From NCBI GenBank assembly GCA_000752995.2, contig LM994632.1, positions 164,540-228,539 on the forward strand: a stretch of DNA of 64,000 nucleotides, written 5' to 3'. The position numbers and the translations under genes were made by a program. The notes under the pieces are model-generated. The model saw nothing but the letters and a program-made list of their open reading frames with translations. It did no database searches and was not told the DNA's origin. Position 1 is the stretch's first letter. Each line of letters starts with the position of its first letter. Origin of the DNA: Haemophilus massiliensis (GTDB taxonomy: Bacteria > Pseudomonadota > Gammaproteobacteria > Enterobacterales > Pasteurellaceae). Of this stretch, positions 57,727-64,000 are shown one piece after another.

Positions 57727-58173
57727 ATGCAAGAATTTCTCCCTATGGCGACGGATTTCGCTAAAAATCATTCTTTGATGGTCATCGCATGGCTTGCCGT
57801 TTTTATCATGGTGGTTTATACCCTGACCAAGTCCGTTACCACAAAAGTGAAAGTCATCGGTAATGCGCAAGCCGTCAGCCTGATTAATAATGACGATGCG
57901 GTGGTCATTGATCTGCGCACCATTGACGAATTTGAGCGCGGTCATATTATTAACAGCATTAACCTGCTGCCCAGCGAAATCAAAAATCAGAATGTGGGCA
58001 AGATCGAACAGCATAAAGAACATGCAGTTATTCTGACCTGCGCAACCGGAATGTCTGCCGGCGCATCGGCTGAATTGCTGTCCAAACAAGGTTTCAGCCG
58101 AGTTTATACGCTAAAAGACGGTATCGGCGGCTGGCGTTCCGAGAATCTCCCTTTAGTAAAGAAAAACAAATAA
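57727..58173 (+). CDS. yibN: Membrane-anchored rhodanese-like protein YibN
   Basis: The 148-residue protein has an N-terminal membrane helix (about residues 17-37, LMVIAWLAVFIMVVYTL) and one rhodanese domain with VVIDLRTIDEFERGHI and the active-site loop ILTCATGMSAGASA, Cys near residue 102. It might transfer sulfur, but the substrate is unknown. It precedes secB by 17 bases; yibN-secB-gpsA-cysE is conserved in enteric bacteria, though there grxC lies between yibN and secB. Confidence 0.92.
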   Translation: MQEFLPMATDFAKNHSLMVIAWLAVFIMVVYTLTKSVTTKVKVIGNAQAVSLINNDDAVVIDLRTIDEFERGHIINSINLLPSEIKNQNVGKIEQHKEHAVILTCATGMSAGASAELLSKQGFSRVYTLKDGIGGWRSENLPLVKKNK

Positions 58174-58190
58174 TTAAGAAGGATTAAATC

Positions 58191-58697
58191 ATGACAGAGC
58201 AAAATCAAGAGGTTGCGGCAAACGAAGAACAAAACACGCAGGCCGTATTGCAGATTCAACGTATTTACGTTAAAGACATCTCCTTTGAGGCGCCAAATTT
58301 ACCGCACATTTTTCAGCAGGAATGGAAACCGAAATTGGGTTTTGACTTAAGCAGCGAAACTACGCAGTTAGGAGATGATTTATATGAAGTCTGCCTGAAT
58401 ATTTCCGTTGAAACCACATTAGAAGACAGCGGCGATGTTGCTTTTATTTGTGAAGTAAAACAGGCGGGCGTGTTTACCGTCAGCGGGCTGGAAGATATGC
58501 AGCTGGCGCATTGCCTGACCTCGCAATGCCCGAATATGCTGTTTCCTTATGCGCGCGAGCTGGTGTCCAATCTGGTTAACCGCGGCACCTTCCCGGCATT
58601 GAATCTTTCCCCGGTCAATTTTGATGCGCTGTTTATGGATTATTTACAACGGCGGCAAGAACAGCAGGAACAATCCGGCAGTCAGGAAGTGCATTAA
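58191..58697 (+). CDS. secB: Protein-export chaperone SecB
   Basis: SecB keeps precursor proteins unfolded and hands them to SecA. The 168-residue protein has QIQRIYVKDISFEAPNLPHIF (in segments, about residues 22-42), the ETTLED strand and PYARELVSNLVNRGTFPALNLSPVNFDALF (in segments, about 122-151). It is very acidic at the N-terminus. A terminator-like hairpin separates it from gpsA. Confidence 0.96.
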   Translation: MTEQNQEVAANEEQNTQAVLQIQRIYVKDISFEAPNLPHIFQQEWKPKLGFDLSSETTQLGDDLYEVCLNISVETTLEDSGDVAFICEVKQAGVFTVSGLEDMQLAHCLTSQCPNMLFPYARELVSNLVNRGTFPALNLSPVNFDALFMDYLQRRQEQQEQSGSQEVH

Positions 58698-58721
58698 CCC
58701 GGCGAAACAGGCTGTTGAAAG

Positions 58722-58755
58722 AGGCGGATAAATGATCCGCCCTTTATTGTTTTTT
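58722..58755 (+). terminator. Hairpin with T tract between secB and gpsA
   Basis: Arms GGCGGAT (58723-58729) and ATCCGCC (58735-58741) with a 5-base loop precede a T-rich tail. gpsA starts 50 bases later and may have its own promoter or depend on read-through. Confidence 0.75.
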
Positions 58756-58790
58756 CGTTCTTGTCAAATTTCGCCATTTCCGGAGTATAA

Positions 58791-59807
58791 ATGATGAATA
58801 CGACAATATCCGCTTCGCCTATCACCGTGATCGGCGCCGGTTCTTACGGTACCGCGCTGGCGATTACCTTTTCCCGCAACGGTTATCCCACTTATCTGTG
58901 GGGACATGATCCCGAACATATGCGTCGCTTGGCTGACGAACGATGTAATCAGGCATTTTTGCCCGATGTACGCTTTCCCGATGCACTGCAAATTGAAGCC
59001 GATTTGGCGGCGGCAATAGCGAAATCGCGCGATTTATTAGTTGTGGTGCCAAGTCATGTATTCGGCGAAGTCATCGCCAAAATCAAACCGCACTTACGCG
59101 CGGACAGCCGCATTGTGTGGGCGACCAAAGGGTTGGAGCGCGACAGTGGACGTCTGTTGCAGAACGTCATTGAAGATACGCTCGGCAAAGAGTATCCGCT
59201 GGCGGTGTTATCCGGGCCGACATTTGCCAAAGAACTGGCGGCAGGCATGCCGACTGCGATTGCGCTGGCGTCGAATAATCAGCAGTTTGCTCTTGAGTTT
59301 CAGGCACGTATTCATTGCAGTAAGCATTTTCGCGTGTATATCAATCACGATATGATCGGCGTGCAGCTTGGTGGAGCAATTAAAAACGTTATTGCAATCA
59401 GCGCCGGCATGTCCGACGGCATGGGCTTCGGCGCCAATGCCAGAACCGCATTGATCACGCGCGGCATTGCTGAAATCAGCCGTTTGGGCGTATCTTTGGG
59501 GGCGAACCCGAATACCTTTATGGGCATGTCGGGATTAGGCGATCTGGTGCTGACCTGTACCGATAACCAATCCCGCAACCGCCGTTTCGGTTTAATGCTG
59601 GGACAAGGCGTCAGCGCGCAGGCGGCAATGGATGAAATCGGTCAGGTAGTGGAAGGCTTTTATAATACCAAAGAGGCCTATTTGCTTGCGCAACGACAGG
59701 GCGTGGAAATGCCGATTACCGAACAGGTGTATCAGGTACTGTTCTGCGGTAAGAATGCGCAAGAAGTGGCAATGAGCTTACTCGGACGTGAACGTAAAGT
59801 GGAATAA
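58791..59807 (+). CDS. gpsA: Glycerol-3-phosphate dehydrogenase [NAD(P)+]
   Basis: GpsA reduces dihydroxyacetone phosphate to sn-glycerol 3-phosphate for phospholipid synthesis. The 338-residue product has the Rossmann motif [21 protein letters not shown] (in part, about residues 9-29), [18 protein letters not shown] (about 139-156), the catalytic Lys in [18 protein letters not shown] and [15 protein letters not shown] codons at 58791 and 58794 are both possible. cysE follows after 9 bases. Confidence 0.96.
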   Translation: MMNTTISASPITVIGAGSYGTALAITFSRNGYPTYLWGHDPEHMRRLADERCNQAFLPDVRFPDALQIEADLAAAIAKSRDLLVVVPSHVFGEVIAKIKPHLRADSRIVWATKGLERDSGRLLQNVIEDTLGKEYPLAVLSGPTFAKELAAGMPTAIALASNNQQFALEFQARIHCSKHFRVYINHDMIGVQLGGAIKNVIAISAGMSDGMGFGANARTALITRGIAEISRLGVSLGANPNTFMGMSGLGDLVLTCTDNQSRNRRFGLMLGQGVSAQAAMDEIGQVVEGFYNTKEAYLLAQRQGVEMPITEQVYQVLFCGKNAQEVAMSLLGRERKVE

Positions 59808-59816
59808 GGAAAATAT

Positions 59817-60614
59817 ATGTCGGTAGAATTGTGGAATCTGATCCGTCAGGAAGCAAAAGAGCAGGTAGAATGCGAGCCGATGCTGGCGAGTTTTTTTCAT
59901 TCGACCATTTTAAAGCATCATAATCTGGGTAGCGCACTGAGTTATATTCTGGCGAATAAACTTGCCAATCCCATTATGCCGGCGATTGCGTTGCGTGAAA
60001 TCGTAGAGGAAGCGTATCAGTCGCAGCCGAGTATTATTGAAAGTGCGGCTTGCGATATTCGCGCGGTGCGGCAGCGCGATCCTGCGGTGGAATTGTGGAC
60101 TACGCCGTTGCTGTATTTAAAAGGTTTTCATGCCTTACAAAGCTACCGCATCACCCATTATCTGTGGCTATGCGGGCGTAAAGCGTTGGCGATTTACTTA
60201 CAGAATCAGATTTCCGTCGCCTTCGATGTGGATATTCACCCGGCGGCGAAAATCGGTCATGGTATCATGTTCGACCACGCCACTGGCATCGTTGTGGGGG
60301 AAACCTCGGTGATTGAAAATGATGTGTCCATTCTACAAGGCGTTACTCTCGGCGGGACGGGCAAAGAATCAGGCGATCGCCACCCGAAAGTGCGCGAAGG
60401 CGTGATGATCGGCGCCGGAGCGAAAATTTTAGGTAATATCGAAGTGGGGCGTTATGCTAAAATCGGCGCGAATTCGGTGGTGTTGCAGCCGGTGCCGGAA
60501 TATACCACGGTGGCGGGCGTACCGTCGAAAACTGTCGGCAAGGATAAAGGCGCGAAGCCGGCTTTCGATATGAATCAGTATTTTATTGATGATTCAATTA
60601 ACTTAAATATTTAA
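59817..60614 (+). CDS. cysE: Serine O-acetyltransferase
   Basis: CysE makes O-acetylserine, the acceptor for sulfide in cysteine synthesis. The 265-residue protein has the N-terminal helical domain (WNLIRQEAKEQVECEPMLAS) and a C-terminal left-handed beta helix. Hexapeptide blocks include IHPAAKIGHGIMFDHATGIVVGE (in part), LGGTGKESGDRHP (about residues 178-190) and VLQPVPEYTTVAGVPSK. It ends in N-L-N-I, matching the terminal Ile that docks into CysK. gpsA lies 9 bases upstream. Confidence 0.96.
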   Translation: MSVELWNLIRQEAKEQVECEPMLASFFHSTILKHHNLGSALSYILANKLANPIMPAIALREIVEEAYQSQPSIIESAACDIRAVRQRDPAVELWTTPLLYLKGFHALQSYRITHYLWLCGRKALAIYLQNQISVAFDVDIHPAAKIGHGIMFDHATGIVVGETSVIENDVSILQGVTLGGTGKESGDRHPKVREGVMIGAGAKILGNIEVGRYAKIGANSVVLQPVPEYTTVAGVPSKTVGKDKGAKPAFDMNQYFIDDSINLNI

Positions 60615-60641
60615 TTTCAGTTTGTTAACAGGAAAGCAAAG

Positions 60642-61457
60642 ATGATTAATAAAGATACTCAAGTATGTATGTCGTTGTCCGGTCGGCCCGGCAACACCGG
60701 CACTTATTTTCATAACTATCTGTATCAGAAACTCGGTTTAAATTTTGTGTATAAAGCTTTTACCACGCAGGACATCGAGCATGCGGTGAAAGGCGTGCGT
60801 GCGCTCGGCATCCGCGGTTGCGCGGTATCTATGCCGTTTAAGGAAAGCTGTATGCCCTTTGTGGATGAAATCGATCCGTCTGCGCAGGCGATTGAATCGG
60901 TCAATACCATTGTCAATGATAACGGTTATCTGAAAGCCTACAATACGGACTATATCGCGATTGTTAAACTGATTGAGAAATACCGTCTGGATAAACATGC
61001 CCGTGTGATTGTGCAGGGCAGCGGCGGTATGGCGAAAGCGGTGGTGGCGGCATTCAAACATGCCGGATTTAGCGCGTTGCAGGTTTATGCGCGTAACGCA
61101 CAGACCGGCACTTATCTGGCGCAGCTTTATGGCTATGATTATATTGATAGCCTGACAGGACAACAGGCGGAGATTATTGTCAACGTTACGCCTATTGGCA
61201 TGCAGGGCGGTAATGAAGCATCGCAGCTGGCTTTCCCGCAGGCGATGATCGCCGGTGCGCAAACCGTGTTTGATGTGGTGGCGATGCCGGCGGAAACGCC
61301 GTTGATCCAAGCCGCCCGCGCACAGGACAAGCAGGTAATTTCCGGCGCGGAAGTGATGACCTTACAGGCGGTGGAACAATTTGTATTATATACGCACCTG
61401 CGCCCGAACGATGCGTTGATTGCCGAAGCCGCGGCATTTTCCCGCTCCAACTGTTAA
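60642..61457 (+). CDS. Shikimate dehydrogenase-like protein (SDH-L)
   Basis: The 271-residue protein resembles AroE but belongs with the paralogue found after cysE in H. influenzae. The catalytic Lys is kept in AVSMPFKESCMPFVDEID (about residues 62-79), while the usual N-T-D-G reads AYNTDYIAI (about 102-110). The NADP site GSGGMAKAVVAAFKHAG (about 127-143) is present. Such SDH-like proteins reduce dehydroshikimate poorly, and their true substrate is unclear. It starts 27 bases after cysE. Confidence 0.88.
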   Translation: MINKDTQVCMSLSGRPGNTGTYFHNYLYQKLGLNFVYKAFTTQDIEHAVKGVRALGIRGCAVSMPFKESCMPFVDEIDPSAQAIESVNTIVNDNGYLKAYNTDYIAIVKLIEKYRLDKHARVIVQGSGGMAKAVVAAFKHAGFSALQVYARNAQTGTYLAQLYGYDYIDSLTGQQAEIIVNVTPIGMQGGNEASQLAFPQAMIAGAQTVFDVVAMPAETPLIQAARAQDKQVISGAEVMTLQAVEQFVLYTHLRPNDALIAEAAAFSRSNC

Positions 61458-61756
61458 GCATCGTTATCTGCCGGGGCGACGGGGCCCGGCGGCGCGGTTT
61501 TTCACCGTACAGACCGACGCATCGTTGTTGCCGAGATATACCGGAAACTCATTAAAAAATCACCGCACTTTTTATTGGGATTCGGCGTATTCATATAGCG
61601 TCAAAGTTGGCATCCTGCTAAAATCTGCCGTTCGTTTGATTACATTCCTCTGCCGATAATTTTTTGGAAGAAAAAGCGTCATCGGCGGAGGTATAGGCGT
61701 GCCGAATCGGCGCGCCGTTTGCCGTTCGGCATCCCAACATATTGAAGAAGAGCCTT
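61458..61756 (+). other. Intergenic leader region before the MgtC-family gene, with two strong hairpins
   Basis: About 300 bases without a gene. An uptake sequence lies at about 61562-61570. Hairpin 1 has 11-base arms at 61647-61657 and 61681-61691 (CCTCTGCCGAT / ATCGGCGGAGG, one G-U pair). Hairpin 2 has arms GCCGAA (61701-61706) and TTCGGC (61725-61730) with a GC-rich interior. It ends 26 bases before the start. There is no T tract, so these are not ordinary terminators. Confidence 0.4.
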
Positions 61757-62476
61757 ATGTATAATACTTTATCGTTATTTGAACAACTTCTTTCGACAGA
61801 CAATATGGACATTTTGTTCAAAATGGTTATCGCCGCGGTGCTTGGCGGCATTATCGGGTTGGAGCGTGAACTAAAACACAAACCAGTCGGGGTGAAAACC
61901 TGTGTGATTATCGCGGTAACCACCTGTGTGCTGACCATTGTGTCGATTAAATCGGCGGAACATTATGCACAGGTTTCGGAAAATATTCGTACTGATCCTA
62001 TGCGTCTGGCGGCACAGGTGATCAGCGGCATCGGTTTTCTGGGCGCGGGGGTGATTTTGCGCAAAAGCAATGACGCCATTTCTGGGCTGACCACGGCGGC
62101 GATTATTTGGGCGGCGGCAGGTATCGGGATTGCCACCGGTGCCGGTTTTTTCTTTGACGCTGTGATCGCCACCATAATGATCCTGCTGGCGGTGCGTCTG
62201 GGACCGAAAGTGCAGCAGCTGGTCAGCCGTAGTAAACGGAAAAATCGTAGAACGAAAATCAATATATTACTCAATACTGCCGCCGCAATTGGCAAAGTCA
62301 CAAATATTCTGGTCAGCAATAATTATCGGATTGATAACCTAACGGTTAAAGATCAGCAAAACGGCGAGGTTAAACTGATTATCAAATGCCTGATTACTGA
62401 AAAATCAATGTTACAGGGCGTGTATTTGTTGCTGAAAGATGAGCCGGAAGTGGTGAGTATTGATTTACAACATTAG
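61757..62476 (+). CDS. MgtC/SapB family inner-membrane protein
   Basis: The 239-residue protein has an N-terminal MgtC/SapB domain with about four or five helices: MVIAAVLGGIIGLERELK with the conserved Glu-Arg-Glu, KTCVIIAVTTCVLTIV, ISGIGFLGAGVILRK and GLTTAAIIWAAAGIGIATGAG. A C-terminal cytoplasmic ACT-like domain follows (from about residue 160). MgtC proteins inhibit the F-type ATPase and matter at low magnesium; family members vary, so this role is only possible here. The start at 61757 is chosen over TTG 61742. Confidence 0.85.
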   Translation: MYNTLSLFEQLLSTDNMDILFKMVIAAVLGGIIGLERELKHKPVGVKTCVIIAVTTCVLTIVSIKSAEHYAQVSENIRTDPMRLAAQVISGIGFLGAGVILRKSNDAISGLTTAAIIWAAAGIGIATGAGFFFDAVIATIMILLAVRLGPKVQQLVSRSKRKNRRTKINILLNTAAAIGKVTNILVSNNYRIDNLTVKDQQNGEVKLIIKCLITEKSMLQGVYLLLKDEPEVVSIDLQH

Positions 62477-62542
62477 AAACCGCTTTTCAGCGGCTTCCGA
62501 ATGCGTAAAAACATCGTCAAAAATGACCGCACTTTCGCGCGT

Positions 62543-64000
62543 TTACCAGTCAAATACCTCGCCGTCACGCAGAATATGCGCATTTCCCTTACGGCGCAAA
62601 AAACCGCAACGGTCGAAATATTCCATTAACTGTACGGTAATTTTGCGCCCCCAGCCCAGTTCGTCACGCAGCCGATTCACCGAAATACTACCTTGCTCAG
62701 CAATAATCTGCTTAATCAAACGGGCGTAAGCGTAGGCGTTTTCCGTCAGCAAAAAACGGTCTTTGACAATCGGTGTCAGGTAGCCCAGTTTACCCGCTTT
62801 GTACAGAAAGTTACGCATATCGCTTTCCGTTTGTCCGAGCTTATCCGCCAGATCCCGCACCCACAGCGCCTGTCCGTGTTGGCGCTCAAATTGTTCCGCC
62901 ACTGCCTGCCACAGTATTTTTTCCGCCTCCGAAAAACGGATTTTATGCTCGGGCGTATGCAGCCAGCCGCGAGTTTGTTCAATTTGCCCGCTGTCGAGCA
63001 ACTGCTCGATAATATGATAAATCAGTTTTTCCGGCTGATTAATTGCCGCAATGCGGTATAAACGGGCTTTGCTCAATCCGAGTTGATCACCGTGCAGGGC
63101 GTGATATTCGCTCAGCGCCGCGAGTAGTTTTTCCGTCTGCTGCGCCTGATAATGATGGTTAAATCCCCAATCCTGAAACACTACATCCTGATTGCTGCGG
63201 ATAATGTCCTGCAATTGCTCGATGCTTAACTGCTCCGTCCAAGCTAATCTGGCTAATGTGACCGGTTGTTGTGCCAGATACCGTTTAATGCGCTCGGCGG
63301 CGCTGTCGGTCTGAATCAGCCCACGCAAGTAATCCAGTCTTTCTGCGCTGCGTTTATGGCGTTTCGGTGAGTTAATTTCCACCGTTTTGGCGCCGGCAAG
63401 CACGGATTTAGCATCACCGCTGCGCAAAATCAGTTTATCGCCGTAAGCCAGAAACAGCGGTTTGTCTAAAATCAGCTCGGCAAATCCCTGCTGTTGCGGG
63501 GCGAGGTTTTTTTCCTGCAACAGATTGAGCCTGCCCACAGTGCGCGCCGCTGCGTGATAAGTATGTACCGGCTGGCTTTCCGTTAAGGGCTGCGCCGCCT
63601 CAAGCCAAAGGGTAACGCGTTCTGTCGGCGGCAACGGCGGTTGCGCCAGTAGCCAGTCGCCGCGCTCGATTTTGCTGCGGTCTAAATCGGTATTGATATT
63701 CAGCGCCAGCCGTTGACCTGCCACTCCGCGCGTGTTTTGCTGATTCTGCGCATGGATATTTTTTACCCGCACTTTCTGTCCGCCGGATAAATACAGCGTA
63801 TCCTCAATTTGCACCGTGCCGGCAAATGCGGTACCGGTGACGACCATACCGGCGCCTTTCACGCTGAAAACGCGGTCGATAGCGTAGCGGAACGGTCTGT
63901 CTTGTTCCGCCGGGTTCGGCAGTTGTGCCAGATAATCGCGTAATGCCTCAATGCCGCTGCCGGTTTGGGCGGAGGTGATAAACAACGGACATTGCGCTAA
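62543..64000 (-). CDS. selB: Selenocysteine-specific elongation factor SelB, C-terminal part (runs off the right edge)
   Basis: SelB brings selenocysteinyl-tRNA to UGA codons marked by a SECIS element. The visible 485 codons begin in the GTPase domain (LFITSAQTGSGIEALRDYL), continue with the EF-Tu-like domains (DRVFSVKGAGMVVTGTAF, KVRVKNIHAQNQ) and end in the winged-helix repeats that bind SECIS RNA. The N-terminal G-motifs lie outside the window. The presence of SelB implies selenoproteins such as formate dehydrogenase in this organism. It is convergent with the MgtC-family gene. Confidence 0.94.
   Translation of the reverse strand, partial: LAQCPLFITSAQTGSGIEALRDYLAQLPNPAEQDRPFRYAIDRVFSVKGAGMVVTGTAFAGTVQIEDTLYLSGGQKVRVKNIHAQNQQNTRGVAGQRLALNINTDLDRSKIERGDWLLAQPPLPPTERVTLWLEAAQPLTESQPVHTYHAAARTVGRLNLLQEKNLAPQQQGFAELILDKPLFLAYGDKLILRSGDAKSVLAGAKTVEINSPKRHKRSAERLDYLRGLIQTDSAAERIKRYLAQQPVTLARLAWTEQLSIEQLQDIIRSNQDVVFQDWGFNHHYQAQQTEKLLAALSEYHALHGDQLGLSKARLYRIAAINQPEKLIYHIIEQLLDSGQIEQTRGWLHTPEHKIRFSEAEKILWQAVAEQFERQHGQALWVRDLADKLGQTESDMRNFLYKAGKLGYLTPIVKDRFLLTENAYAYARLIKQIIAEQGSISVNRLRDELGWGRKITVQLMEYFDRCGFLRRKGNAHILRDGEVFDW

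Noticed and set aside
60738..61310. Minus-strand frame of 190 codons opposite the shikimate dehydrogenase-like gene
   Set aside because: The plus strand holds the NADP-binding and catalytic motifs. The antisense product is Arg/His-rich and unlike any protein family.

Overview
The window is chromosomal DNA of a gamma-proteobacterium of the family Pasteurellaceae. The strongest sign is the Haemophilus-type DNA uptake sequence core (AAGTGCGGT, or ACCGCACTT on the other strand). I count more than 45 copies by eye, many of them as inverted pairs that also look like terminators. Gene order agrees with this: mltC-yggX-mutY/trmB-yggL, waaA-coaD-kdkA-opsX, gnd...pgl-zwf-cysQ-OPT transporter, yibQ-envC-gpmA, engB-comM, yfiF-pssA, and secB-gpsA-cysE-(aroE-like). 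The base composition (upper 40s percent G+C by eye) is well above Haemophilus influenzae and recalls the Actinobacillus succinogenes/Basfia/Necropsobacter side of the family, but the species cannot be fixed from this window.

Layout. 1-3.3 kb: peptidoglycan and oxidative-damage genes (mltC, yggX, mutY) divergent from trmB-yggL. 3.3-5.4 kb: the magnesium channel gene corA behind a long structured leader, then yggT-yggU. 5.4-12.6 kb: a GNAT enzyme, tpiA, the inner-core LPS genes waaA, kdkA and opsX with coaD, and an ABC exporter. 12.7-21.2 kb: the oxidative pentose phosphate genes gnd, pgl and zwf, with cysQ and an OPT transporter. Between gnd and pgl lies a decayed patch holding a small lipoprotein gene and at least three broken genes. 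21.4-28.8 kb: nudE, yrfG-hslR-hslO, pckA, trmL, engB and comM. 28.9-35 kb: yibQ-envC, gpmA, ruvX-yqgE-rsmE, and a thiosulfate uptake pair (yeeE/yeeD type). 35.2-43.6 kb: recO-rlmD-relA-dgkA, an O-antigen ligase-like gene, fbaA and pgk. 44-51.6 kb: the sulfate ABC transporter operon (binding protein, cysT, cysW, cysA), an RNase T2, yfhL, yfiF and pssA. 51.7-57.5 kb: a small DMT protein, ndh, a secreted tannase-like hydrolase, a nitroreductase and dcuB. 57.7-64 kb: yibN-secB-gpsA-cysE-aroE-like, an MgtC-family gene and the 3' part of selB.

The genes fit a facultatively anaerobic, fermentative commensal. Glycolysis (tpiA, gpmA, fbaA, pgk) and PEP carboxykinase feed C4-dicarboxylate metabolism with DcuB. 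Predicted control sites support this: a perfect FNR box at the ndh start region, an FNR-like site at -41.5 of a dcuB promoter, and a CRP-like site at -41.5 of the pckA promoter. Sulfur supply recurs: sulfate and thiosulfate uptake, serine acetyltransferase and PAP phosphatase. comM carries a textbook Sxy-dependent CRP-S site, which together with the uptake sequences argues for natural competence.

Most of the window is ordinary housekeeping DNA. The items that known features explain least are the corA leader (a closed multi-hairpin element followed by a U tract), a GC-rich structured micro-ORF island between pckA and trmL, a two-hairpin leader before the MgtC-family gene, a recO gene without a normal start codon, and tandem ORF6N-domain remnants beside a broken racemase gene. 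I found no tRNA, rRNA, CRISPR array, insertion sequence or complete prophage.
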